DNA of 64,000 bases from Pseudogracilibacillus sp037072025 (lineage in GTDB: Bacteria > Bacillota > Bacilli > Bacillales > Amphibacillaceae): positions 4,230 to 68,229 of the forward strand of contig NZ_JAXHDD010000020.1 of the NCBI RefSeq assembly GCF_037072025.1, given 5' to 3'. The notes beneath the pieces are model-generated. The model ran no database searches and was not told the DNA's origin. It worked only from the letters and a program-made list of their open reading frames with translations. Each line of letters opens with the position of its first letter. The stretch's first letter is position 1. Below, piece after piece: positions 35,629 through 43,712 of this stretch. The position numbers and the translations under genes are program-made.

Positions 35629-36435
35629 TTATTTCGTCAACCATTCATGGTCTTTATCATTTGTAAATCTCCATTTACGAATTGGTCCAGCCATTACATT
35701 TAAATAATATAGTTCATAACCTGGAGGAGCTGAACATGGGTGATGTCCTTTAGGGACTAATACAGAACAGCCATCATTAACGATAATAGTTTCACCGAGT
35801 TCACGATCATCTGTATAAACTCGTTGAACTGCAAATCCACCTTCTGCCGGGTTAATTTTATGATAATATGTTTCTTCTAAATACGTTTCATCAGGATAGT
35901 TATCTTGATCATGTTTATGTGGTGGGTAACTTGACCAGTTTCCAGCTGGCGTAAATACTTCGATTACGAATAAACTATCAGCCGGCTCCTCTTCAGGAAT
36001 AACACCATGGATTTCTCTTTCCATACTACCTGAACCACGTTTAGCCACATGGACATCCTCTGGACGAACGAGTCTTGCTTCATACGTTCCTTTTCCTGGA
36101 GCTGTACAAACGGCAATCTCTAAATCTGTTAAAGCTTTAAGTTTTACTTCATCATCATTCGGAATATAAACGGTATATGCAGGTGTTTCATCAAATACGC
36201 TCATTCGCTCTCCAATATTATCCCAAGATTTTTCTGAAGTTTGAGCATTCGCCCGTCCTGATAAAAGAACGACAGCCATTTCACGATCACCTGTACTTTT
36301 TTCAAAGGTTTCGCCTGTTTTTAATTTGTACACTTCAAAACCTACATAATCCCAACCGGCTGACTCAGGCGTAATCCGTATTACATTACCATCTTGATCT
36401 CTAGTTTGTTTTGGTTTTACTAAAAGTTTAGACAA
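35629..36435 (-). CDS. iolB: IolB, 5-deoxy-glucuronate isomerase
   Basis: A 268-residue bicupin. Typical blocks are GWDYVGFEVYKLKTGETF, NWSSYPPHKHDQDN with metal-binding His residues, ETYYHKINPAEGG and VPKGHHPCSAPPGYELYYLNVMAG. IolB turns 5-deoxy-glucuronate into 2-deoxy-5-keto-gluconate. I place the start at TTG 36435 (MSKLLVKP), nine bases after GGAGG; this matches the N-terminus of known IolB proteins, while the longer frame overlaps the ribosome binding site. Confidence 0.94.
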   Translation of the reverse strand: MSKLLVKPKQTRDQDGNVIRITPESAGWDYVGFEVYKLKTGETFEKSTGDREMAVVLLSGRANAQTSEKSWDNIGERMSVFDETPAYTVYIPNDDEVKLKALTDLEIAVCTAPGKGTYEARLVRPEDVHVAKRGSGSMEREIHGVIPEEEPADSLFVIEVFTPAGNWSSYPPHKHDQDNYPDETYLEETYYHKINPAEGGFAVQRVYTDDRELGETIIVNDGCSVLVPKGHHPCSAPPGYELYYLNVMAGPIRKWRFTNDKDHEWLTK

Positions 36436-36458
36436 AACGTATTCCTCCAATTATATTA

Positions 36459-38327
36459 TTAATATTTTCTTGCTTCTGCTTTCTTAGTCTCCATTTCTTT
36501 ATGTGCTTTTTCTACTTTTTCACTTGTTGATACTTCCGCTACTCCTAAATGCCACCATGATTCATATCCATCAGTACATGTACCTGGCAATACTTTAATA
36601 TCAATTAAAGTAGATACGGTTTCGTTTTTTGCCTTTTCTAATGCTTCTTGTAATTCATCTAAAGTTCGGGCAGTATATCCTTTAGCTCCTAAACTTCTAG
36701 CATTTGCGGCAAAGTCAATATTTAAATACTCTCCTGATAATCGATTATCTTCGGTTGAACGATAACGGAATTCATTACCAAACCCATCACTACCTTGACC
36801 AACTTGAAGATTATGGATACATTGGAACCCGTTGTTATCAAGAAGTAATACTGTTATTTTTTTGTTTTCTTGAATACTAGTAACAAGTTCTGTATGGAGC
36901 ATTAAATAACTTCCATCCCCAACGAGTGCATAAACTTCTTGATCTTCATCAGCAGCCATTTTTATTCCAAGTGCACCTGCTAATTCATAACCCATACATG
37001 AAAAGCCATATTCCATATGGTATGTTTTTGGTTCAGTATTTCTCCATAAACGGTGTAAATCACCAGGCATACTACCTGCCGCACAAGTAATGATATCTCT
37101 TTCATCAATGAAATTATTAATTTCACCGAGAACTCGAGTTTGAGATAATCCGCCTTCAACTGTTTGTGAATAATATTGATCTACTATTCCTGTCCACTCA
37201 TCTTTTAATGTTTTTAATCTATCAAGATTATGAGCACTTTGATAATGTCTTTCTTTTAATTTTTCCGATAACTTTTGGATTGCTGTTTTTGCATCAGCTA
37301 CAAGCATGTGAGACTCCATTTTCATTGCATCAAATCCGCTTACATTAATACTTAAAAATTCTACTTCCGGGTTGGCAAAAGCTACTTTTGAAGAAGTTGA
37401 AAAATCTGTTAGTCTTGAACCAACTGCGATAATAAGATCAGCTTCTTTTGCTAAAGTGTTTGAAGCTAAAGAACCAGTCGCTCCAATACTTCCCATATTA
37501 AATTCATGCTTCCAAGATAAGGCACTTTTTCCTGCTTGGGTTTCTCCAACTGGGATATTGAAATCTGCTGCAAAATTTGCAAGCTCTGTTGTTGCCATAG
37601 AATAATGAACCCCACCACCAGCGATTATTACTGGATTTTTCTTTTTCGAAATAAGTTCAACTGCACGGTCAAATGAATCTTCAGATGCAATTTTTCTTTC
37701 AATATAATGAATACGTTTTTTGAAAAAATCTACTGGATAATCATATGCCTCCGCTTGAACATCTTGCGGTAATGCGAGTGTTACAGCGCCAGTATCAACC
37801 GGATCAGTTAATACGCGCATTGCATTTAATGCTGCTGTCATTAGTTGCTCAGGACGTGTAATTCTGTCCCAATATTTACTTACAGGTTTAAATGCATCAT
37901 TTGCTGAAATTGTATAGTCTCTCGGATCTTCTACTTGTTGTAACACTGGGTCAGGTTGACGTGTTGCAAAAATATCTCCTGGTAATAGAAGCACTGGAAT
38001 TCTATTAACTGTTGCAGTTGCTGCCGCTGTAACCATGTTTAACGCACCCGGACCAATAGATGTTGTACATGCAAAAATTTCTAGTCGGTTTTTTTGTTTG
38101 GAATAAGCTGTCGCACTATGAACCATTCCTTGTTCATTTTTCCCTTGTAAATAAGTTAGATCACCTGTATGATTTTCTAAAGCCTCCCCCATACCTGTCA
38201 CATTGCCGTGACCAAAAATTCCGAAAACACCTTTTATAAACTTTCTTTCATCTCCATCAAAATGAATGTATTGATTATCTAGAAATTGTAATAACGCTTG
38301 AGACATTGTTAATCGAACTGTTTTCAT
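36459..38327 (-). CDS. iolD: IolD, trihydroxycyclohexane-1,2-dione hydrolase
   Basis: A 622-residue thiamine diphosphate enzyme, close to the 637 of B. subtilis IolD. It begins VRLTMSQALLQFLDNQY, has the FGIFGHGNVTGMGEAL block with the conserved cofactor-side residues, and the ThDP/Mg motif VGDGSYLMLHTEL ending in LLDNNGFQC. IolD opens the six-carbon ring to 5-deoxy-glucuronate. The start is ATG 38327 with AGGAGTTGAAATTA upstream. Confidence 0.95.
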   Translation of the reverse strand: MKTVRLTMSQALLQFLDNQYIHFDGDERKFIKGVFGIFGHGNVTGMGEALENHTGDLTYLQGKNEQGMVHSATAYSKQKNRLEIFACTTSIGPGALNMVTAAATATVNRIPVLLLPGDIFATRQPDPVLQQVEDPRDYTISANDAFKPVSKYWDRITRPEQLMTAALNAMRVLTDPVDTGAVTLALPQDVQAEAYDYPVDFFKKRIHYIERKIASEDSFDRAVELISKKKNPVIIAGGGVHYSMATTELANFAADFNIPVGETQAGKSALSWKHEFNMGSIGATGSLASNTLAKEADLIIAVGSRLTDFSTSSKVAFANPEVEFLSINVSGFDAMKMESHMLVADAKTAIQKLSEKLKERHYQSAHNLDRLKTLKDEWTGIVDQYYSQTVEGGLSQTRVLGEINNFIDERDIITCAAGSMPGDLHRLWRNTEPKTYHMEYGFSCMGYELAGALGIKMAADEDQEVYALVGDGSYLMLHTELVTSIQENKKITVLLLDNNGFQCIHNLQVGQGSDGFGNEFRYRSTEDNRLSGEYLNIDFAANARSLGAKGYTARTLDELQEALEKAKNETVSTLIDIKVLPGTCTDGYESWWHLGVAEVSTSEKVEKAHKEMETKKAEARKY

Positions 38328-38345
38328 TAATTTCAACTCCTAATG

Positions 38346-39356
38346 TTATATATAAATTCTTTCTTTTAATTGAAATGACTTTTTTGCTGCTTCCGAAATT
38401 TGTAAAGCTATCTTCCCATCTGTTTCATTTACAATTGGTTTTCTGTTATGTTGAACACATTCTACAAAATGCTCTAACTCTTTTATGAAAGCAGTTTCAA
38501 ATTTTGTCCGAAAATCAGGAATATTATCATAATAGGTTTTATTTTTAGTTAGTATTATATTATTATGGTACTGAATAGAACTAATTTGAATCATTCCTTC
38601 TGTTCCAACAACTTCTCCACGAATATCATATCCAAAAGATGAATTTCTACTTCCTTCTATGTCCGCAGAAGCTCCATTTTCAAATTGAAGATATGACAGT
38701 GATTGATCAACGTCTCCATATTTAAGCATGAACGGATGTTTATGAATTTCACCGAAAGTTTGAATGGATTTCACTTCACTATCTAGTAAAAATCTAGCAA
38801 TATCATATTCATGTATACATAAATCTATAAATATTCCTCCACTAGTTTTTATATATGATTCTGGGGGAGACCCTGGATCTCTACTTAGCCCTTTGAAATA
38901 AACAGGTCTACCAATATCTCCATTTTCTATTCTTCTCTTTGCCTCTTGATAAGAAGGATCGAATCTTCTCATAAAACCAACTTGACAAATAACCTTATTT
39001 TGCTGAACCTCCTGGATAACTTCATCCGCTTCTTTTACTGTCTCAGTTATTGGTTTATCAACAAAAATATGTTTTTTGTGTTTTGCAGCTTGTTTAATTA
39101 GATCTACGTGTGTTTTTGTCGGTGTCACAATAACTACAGCATCAACCCCATCGTCTTCCAAAACATCTAGTACATCATTTGTCCAGTTTTCAACCCCTAA
39201 CTCCTTTGCAGCCTTCTCAGCACTTTCCATTCTAGAAGTAACTATTGTTTTTAAATTAGCTCCAGGGATATGTTCAACTAGATTTTTAGCATGAACATAA
39301 CCTAATCTTCCAGTTCCTAGGACTGCACAATTTATAGTATTAGACAATTTTCTCAT
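38346..39356 (-). CDS. iolG: IolG-type inositol dehydrogenase (paralog 5)
   Basis: A 336-residue protein with VLGTGRLGYVHAKNLV, VDKPITETVKEAD (Asp-Lys-Pro instead of the usual Glu-Lys-Pro; the catalytic Lys is kept), QVGFMRRFDPSYQEAK and FIDLCIHEYDIARFL. HEYD replaces the HDYD of paralog 4. It lies between the PFK-like kinase and iolD genes and is the dehydrogenase most tightly linked to the ring-opening genes. An AGCGCT element lies in the 46-base gap upstream. Confidence 0.87.
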   Translation of the reverse strand: MRKLSNTINCAVLGTGRLGYVHAKNLVEHIPGANLKTIVTSRMESAEKAAKELGVENWTNDVLDVLEDDGVDAVVIVTPTKTHVDLIKQAAKHKKHIFVDKPITETVKEADEVIQEVQQNKVICQVGFMRRFDPSYQEAKRRIENGDIGRPVYFKGLSRDPGSPPESYIKTSGGIFIDLCIHEYDIARFLLDSEVKSIQTFGEIHKHPFMLKYGDVDQSLSYLQFENGASADIEGSRNSSFGYDIRGEVVGTEGMIQISSIQYHNNIILTKNKTYYDNIPDFRTKFETAFIKELEHFVECVQHNRKPIVNETDGKIALQISEAAKKSFQLKERIYI

Positions 39357-39375
39357 CCTCAGTTAAATAATTAGG

Positions 39376-39389
39376 TATAGCGCTTAACT
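39376..39389. promoter_or_regulatory. AAGCGCTA operator-like site before iolG paralog 5
   Basis: ATAGCGCTTAACT lies between the PFK-like gene and the iolG paralog; half of the palindrome is perfect, the other has one change. Confidence 0.4.
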
Positions 39390-39402
39390 ATTTGATTAAA
39401 AA

Positions 39403-40620
39403 TTAAATGACATATTTATATTTTGGTAAACCGTTTGTCATCGGAACAATCATTTCTCCTTGAATTAACGGTTTAACATAACTTATAAAATCATCTGTCA
39501 TCCTATTCTTAACTTCATCATACCATTTTAAAGGAACAAACTTTTCCTTACTTGCAACCTCTTCTAACTGTTTCTCCTTATAAACAACTATATAGTTATT
39601 ATCTGAATCCTTTTCTCGCTCCATTCCAATCATTACACCTGAATATTCTTTCATTGCATAATCCCACGCAGCTTTCCCTATCTCATACGCTTCTTCCACG
39701 TCTGTTTTTGATGATAATAAAATGCTACTTCGTTGCCATATGCTAGGAGTTATCGATCGTGTTTGGATGCCTGTTTCGGCTTCAATAACTTGATTTAAAT
39801 AATTTGATACACCACCAAGTTTGGGACGATTTAAAGAATCATATTCTATTTCATTTTCATTGATTATTTGACCATTCTCGTTTTTAATCCCTTCAGAAAT
39901 GATTAAAAAAGTATCCATTTTATTTCTGTATGATTCATTAATTTGATTAATACATTTCTCTAGATAAAACGATGATTCCGGAATATAAATAAATGTTTGG
40001 CTTTCATCATGTTGAAAGGTAGCTAACGAACAAGCAGCGGCTAACCATCCAGTGTGCCTACCCATCGCTTCTATTATGGTTACTCTTCTGCCTCCCTTAT
40101 AACTGGCAACATCCATTTTCACATCTAACAAAGATGTTGCTAGAAATTTTGCTGCACTTCCGTAACCAGGTGAATGATCTGTCCCCAATAAATCATTATC
40201 GATAGATTTTGGAATACCAATTACAATTAAAGAATACCCCATTTTTATTGCAATATTATTAATAATATTCGCTACATACATGGAACCGTTTCCGCCAATA
40301 TAGAAAAAATAGTGGATGGAATGCTTTTTAAAACTGTTTATTATATTTTCAACTTCATCAAATGTTATTTTATGACGACAAGTGCCAAGGGCTGCACCTG
40401 GCGTCCATCTTAATCGAAACTTGTCATCATCTTTTAAGGAAGTTAAATTAATGTATCTTTCTTCAAGTAAACCTTGAATCCCACCAATAGCGCCATAAAC
40501 TTCTCCTTTGAATCTTGAATATTCAATACTGTCTATAAGTCCTGCTAACGAGTTATTAATAACAGCTGTTGGTCCTCCTGATTGAACAACTATACAGTTA
40601 CTTTTTACCAGGTAAAACAC
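39403..40620 (-). CDS. PFK-family kinase with mixed ATP/PPi signature
   Basis: A 405-residue phosphofructokinase-fold protein: CIVVQSGGPTAVINNSL, FYIGGNGSM (109-113), GIPKSIDNDLLGTDH (catalytic Asp141), and EAMGRHTGWLAA. Length and MGRHTGW fit the pyrophosphate-dependent/long clade. Known rule: Gly at the second signature position favours ATP, Asp favours PPi; Lys in PKTIDND favours PPi. Here Gly (GGNGS) goes with Lys (PKSIDND), so the donor is unclear. It is first in the iolD-B-E transcript, and IolC, the usual kinase, is not in the window. Start uncertain: GTG 40620 overlaps AAAGGAGG; CTG 40611 is better spaced. Confidence 0.82.
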   Translation of the reverse strand: MFYLVKSNCIVVQSGGPTAVINNSLAGLIDSIEYSRFKGEVYGAIGGIQGLLEERYINLTSLKDDDKFRLRWTPGAALGTCRHKITFDEVENIINSFKKHSIHYFFYIGGNGSMYVANIINNIAIKMGYSLIVIGIPKSIDNDLLGTDHSPGYGSAAKFLATSLLDVKMDVASYKGGRRVTIIEAMGRHTGWLAAACSLATFQHDESQTFIYIPESSFYLEKCINQINESYRNKMDTFLIISEGIKNENGQIINENEIEYDSLNRPKLGGVSNYLNQVIEAETGIQTRSITPSIWQRSSILLSSKTDVEEAYEIGKAAWDYAMKEYSGVMIGMEREKDSDNNYIVVYKEKQLEEVASKEKFVPLKWYDEVKNRMTDDFISYVKPLIQGEMIVPMTNGLPKYKYVI

Positions 40621-40631
40621 CTCCTTTTATA

Positions 40632-40645
40632 GTTAAGCGCTTTAT
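40632..40645. promoter_or_regulatory. AAGCGCTT operator in the PFK-like gene leader
   Basis: GTTAAGCGCTTTAT lies about 20 bases downstream of the -10 box at 40666 and before the ribosome binding site, a typical repressor road-block or cre position. Confidence 0.65.
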
Positions 40646-40665
40646 CTTTTTCAGTCTTAAAACGT

Positions 40666-40694
40666 ATTATATTATAAGTTTTCAGAAGAATCAA
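40666..40694 (-). promoter_or_regulatory. Promoter of the PFK-like/iol unit
   Basis: On the minus strand TTGATT, exactly 17 bases, TATAAT, then ACGTTTTAAG. The spacing and -10 are ideal for sigma-A. The -35 starts 17 bases from the LacI stop codon. Confidence 0.75.
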
Positions 40695-40710
40695 GAATTT
40701 TTTTTAATTT

Positions 40711-41727
40711 TCATTTTTTACCTTTTATTTTTATTGCTTCAGTAGACTTTCTTTTGACTAAAGAAGGAAGAAGTGTTATTCGACTCTTATCCGTTTTTTC
40801 TCCTTTTATAACTGATATCATCAGATCCATCACTTCTTTTCCCATACTTTCAATTGGTTGAGCTATTGTAGTTAAAGGTGGTTCAATAATAGTTGCAATA
40901 GCAGTGTTATCAAATCCAATAATGGATAAATCTTCAGGAACTTTGAATCCTAGTTCTTTCGCCATTTGAATAACTCCAGCTGCTAGTAAATCGTTACAGG
41001 CGAATATGGCAGAAGGGCATTCTTCACTAGTTAGATATTTCTGTGTTAATTTTTTTCCAGCCTGGACGTGATCTAATCCTTTTATATATTCAAAATTAGA
41101 ATTTATCTCTAACCCCTTCTCCTTTAATGCATGTTTAAAACCTCTTAATCTTTCACGATTACTCCATAAATCACGGGCAATAACTCCTATATTTTGATGA
41201 CCTAGTTTTATTAAATGGTCAGCTGCTAAATATCCACCCATAAAATCATCAAGTGCAACGGCGTTTACGGAAAACATTGGGAAATCTCGGGCTACTATCA
41301 CCACTGGAATATCTTCTTTCATTAATCCTTGAACTTTATCAAGGTTCTCAAAACCGGATGCCAAAATAAATCCATCTACACTTTTTTGTTTAAGTAAAGA
41401 TAAATATTGATCTTCTTTAACACTATCATAATTCGTATTACTAATAACTAAATTATAACCTTTTTCATGACCTCGATTTTCTATACTTCTTGCTAATTCT
41501 GAGAAAAAAGGGTTGGCTATATCTGGAATTAATAACCCGACAGTTTTTGTTTGTTTACCCATTAATGCTGAAGCAAAAATATTAGGATGATAGTTTAATT
41601 GTTTCATCACTGTTTTAACTTTTTTTCTCGTTTTATCACTGATCCGCCCTTTATTATTAATTACTTTTGAGACAGTTGCAATAGACACATTAGCTTCCTT
41701 TGCTACATCATATATTGTTACTTTCAT
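40711..41727 (-). CDS. LacI-family transcriptional regulator
   Basis: A 338-residue regulator. The N-terminal helix-turn-helix and hinge read TIYDVAKEANVSIATVSKVIN...YHPNIFASALMGKQT; the effector domain begins TVGLLIPDIANPFFSEL and has GHQNIGVIARD, AIFACNDLLAAGVIQMAKELG and GFDNTAIATIIEPPLTT. It probably binds an inositol-derived ligand or sugar and controls the surrounding genes. AAGCGCTT palindromes, the type of site bound by LacI/CcpA proteins, occur upstream of five units here. It sits between the dehydrogenase gene and the PFK-like gene. Confidence 0.9.
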   Translation of the reverse strand: MKVTIYDVAKEANVSIATVSKVINNKGRISDKTRKKVKTVMKQLNYHPNIFASALMGKQTKTVGLLIPDIANPFFSELARSIENRGHEKGYNLVISNTNYDSVKEDQYLSLLKQKSVDGFILASGFENLDKVQGLMKEDIPVVIVARDFPMFSVNAVALDDFMGGYLAADHLIKLGHQNIGVIARDLWSNRERLRGFKHALKEKGLEINSNFEYIKGLDHVQAGKKLTQKYLTSEECPSAIFACNDLLAAGVIQMAKELGFKVPEDLSIIGFDNTAIATIIEPPLTTIAQPIESMGKEVMDLMISVIKGEKTDKSRITLLPSLVKRKSTEAIKIKGKK

Positions 41728-41773
41728 TTTAATCTCCCCATCATGTTACAGTTCAAATTTTGTTTAATGATAA

Positions 41774-42763
41774 CTATAAATTTACTGATTTAGAACTATT
41801 ATGTAATGATTGGTAAGATTTTTCAATATAATTAATTATTTCAAGAGAATCTTTAGCTTTATACGCTGGATTCTGATTATTTAGAATACATTTCTGGAAA
41901 TGTTCGATTTGCTTTAAATATTGGTCATCCGTAAATGATTTATTCTCGATTACATGACCTTCAAGATTAGTAACTTTCACCTTTCCAGCACCATCTTTCG
42001 AAACATCAGGTCTAAACGCAGATTCAACTAATATAGCCCCTTTTTCACCAAAAATTTCGTAACGATCTAAAAAAGAACCTTCAAATGAAGAGCTAACCTC
42101 TGCAGATCGATTATTCTCATCCGTAAAAAAACAAACTGAGGTTGTATCCACATTATGTTTGTTATCTACTTTACCAACCATTGATACCTGTGTTGGCTTC
42201 ATACCAATAATTTGAGTCAGAGCGTGAACTCCATAACAACCAACATCCCATAAAGCCCCACCACCTAGTTCACGATTTAACCTGATGTCATTTTCGTTAT
42301 CAAGATGGAAAGAAAAATGAGTTTTAACATATTGATAATCGCCAATTACTCCCAATGCCATTAATTCTTTTACATATTCATGCTGTGAGTGAAACTGATA
42401 CATAAAAGCTTCCATAAAAACTACATTATTTCGCTTAGTGGCTTCATAGATTTCCTCCATGTCTTTTTTGGAAATCGTTGCGGGCTTTTCCACTAATACA
42501 TGCTTATTTGCGTCAATCGCTTTAATCGCCCATTTTTTATGAAGTGCATTTGGCAATGGAATATATACTGCATCTATTTGATCGTCTAAAAGCAGCTCTT
42601 CATATGTATCATATATTTTAGAAACATTAAAGCGCTTAGCTTTTTCCTTGTTACGAGAAGCAACAGCAATTACGTTCCCAACACTCGATCTACGTATTGC
42701 AGGTACAACTTCATCATAAGCAATATTAGCTGCACCCAATACCCCCCAATTTAACCTATTCAT
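41774..42763 (-). CDS. Gfo/Idh/MocA oxidoreductase (paralog 6, dihydrodiol type)
   Basis: A 329-residue relative of the 32465-33463 protein: VLGAANIAYDEVVPAI, VLVEKPATISKKD, FMEAFMYQFHSQHEYV and GGGALWDVGCYGVHALT. It is the first gene of the island, in front of lacI, and has its own strong promoter with an operator immediately downstream. The start MNRLNWG has GAGGGATAAT upstream; an ATG four codons earlier overlaps this site. Substrate unknown. Confidence 0.83.
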   Translation of the reverse strand: MNRLNWGVLGAANIAYDEVVPAIRRSSVGNVIAVASRNKEKAKRFNVSKIYDTYEELLLDDQIDAVYIPLPNALHKKWAIKAIDANKHVLVEKPATISKKDMEEIYEATKRNNVVFMEAFMYQFHSQHEYVKELMALGVIGDYQYVKTHFSFHLDNENDIRLNRELGGGALWDVGCYGVHALTQIIGMKPTQVSMVGKVDNKHNVDTTSVCFFTDENNRSAEVSSSFEGSFLDRYEIFGEKGAILVESAFRPDVSKDGAGKVKVTNLEGHVIENKSFTDDQYLKQIEHFQKCILNNQNPAYKAKDSLEIINYIEKSYQSLHNSSKSVNL

Positions 42764-42795
42764 ATTATCCCTCATTCTTTCTTAAGTTAAGTAAA

Positions 42796-42809
42796 GTAAA
42801 GCGCTTTCC
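42796..42809. promoter_or_regulatory. AAGCGCTT operator at the island's first promoter
   Basis: GTAAAGCGCTTTCC lies about ten bases downstream of the -10 box, so near the transcription start. It fits a cre site and the shared operator core. Confidence 0.6.
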
Positions 42810-42817
42810 TTAAACGT

Positions 42818-42846
42818 ATTATAATTGAATATAATTTAATCCGCAA
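42818..42846 (-). promoter_or_regulatory. Promoter of the first island gene
   Basis: On the minus strand TTGCGG, 17 bases, TATAAT, then ACGTTT. The TATAATACGTTT stretch is identical to that of the 40666 promoter. Confidence 0.7.
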
Positions 42847-43074
42847 CCCTTTTTTAAATTTTCTTATAAAAGATTATTACAAAAGTTTACTATTTTGCCT
42901 AAACCTATTAATCATTATCATTATCTTTACTTAAATTATAACCTTATTAATTAGGTTATAAATCCACCTTAAAAAGACCGACTTTAGTTTTCAAATTTTA
43001 GGTTTCCACCGACTTATGTCTACTAAAAATCGGTCAAATAATAGCTTTAGTTTATTTGATTTATAAAAATGAAG

Positions 43075-43514
43075 ATGTGCTGTTTTCGGAAATTATGTGC
43101 CGATCTGAAGCGAGATGTGCCGTTTTCGGAAATTATGTGCCGATCCGAAGCGAGATGTGCCATTTTTGGAAATTATGTGCCGATCTGAAGGAAGATGTGC
43201 CGTTTTCGGAAATTATGTGCCGATCTGAAGCGAGATGTGCCGTTTTCGAAAATCATGTGCCAATCTGAAGGAAGATGTGCCGTTTTCGGAAATTATGTGC
43301 CAATCTGAAGGAAAATGTGCCGTTTTCGGAAATTATGTGCCGATCCGAAGGAAGATGTGCCGTTTTCGGAAATTATGTGCCGATCTGAAGGAAGATGTGC
43401 CGTTTTCGGAAATTATGTGCCGATCTGAAGCGAGATGTGCCATTTTTGGAAATTATGTGCCGATCTGAAGGAAGATGTGCCATTTTTGGAAATAATGTGC
43501 CGATCTGAAGGAAG
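43075..43514. repeat. Tandem array B: twenty-two 20-bp units in two alternating types
   Basis: Each unit is 20 bp and starts ATGT. Type b reads ATGTGCCGTTTTCGGAAATT and type a ATGTGCCGATCTGAAGCGAG (also ending GGAAG); they alternate strictly for 22 units. A degenerate unit follows at 43515-43534. It lies between the 3' end of the nitroreductase gene and the first promoter of the inositol island. No gene or unique spacer. The flanks (42850-43074 and 43535-43712) hold only AT-rich sequence. Confidence 0.93.
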
Positions 43515-43712
43515 ATGTAACCATTCTAAAAGAATTATAGTAAAAATACTATATACTGGTTCACTCCCAAAAAGGTCATTCATTTATTTTTTATACTATA
43601 TATGGTATTGAAACAGTAAAATAGTTACTATATATTGTGTTTTTGAATTCCCCTTTTTAGAAAACTTCCTTTTTGTGGACTAACCATATACTAAAGTAAA
43701 TACTTTTTGTTT

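Noticed and set aside
43056..43468. Two plus-strand frames of 70 and 77 codons in array B
   Set aside because: They consist only of translated repeat and break with the 40-bp period.
43075..43514. CRISPR-like appearance of array B
   Set aside because: Strict alternation of two repeat types without unique spacers, no leader and no cas genes.
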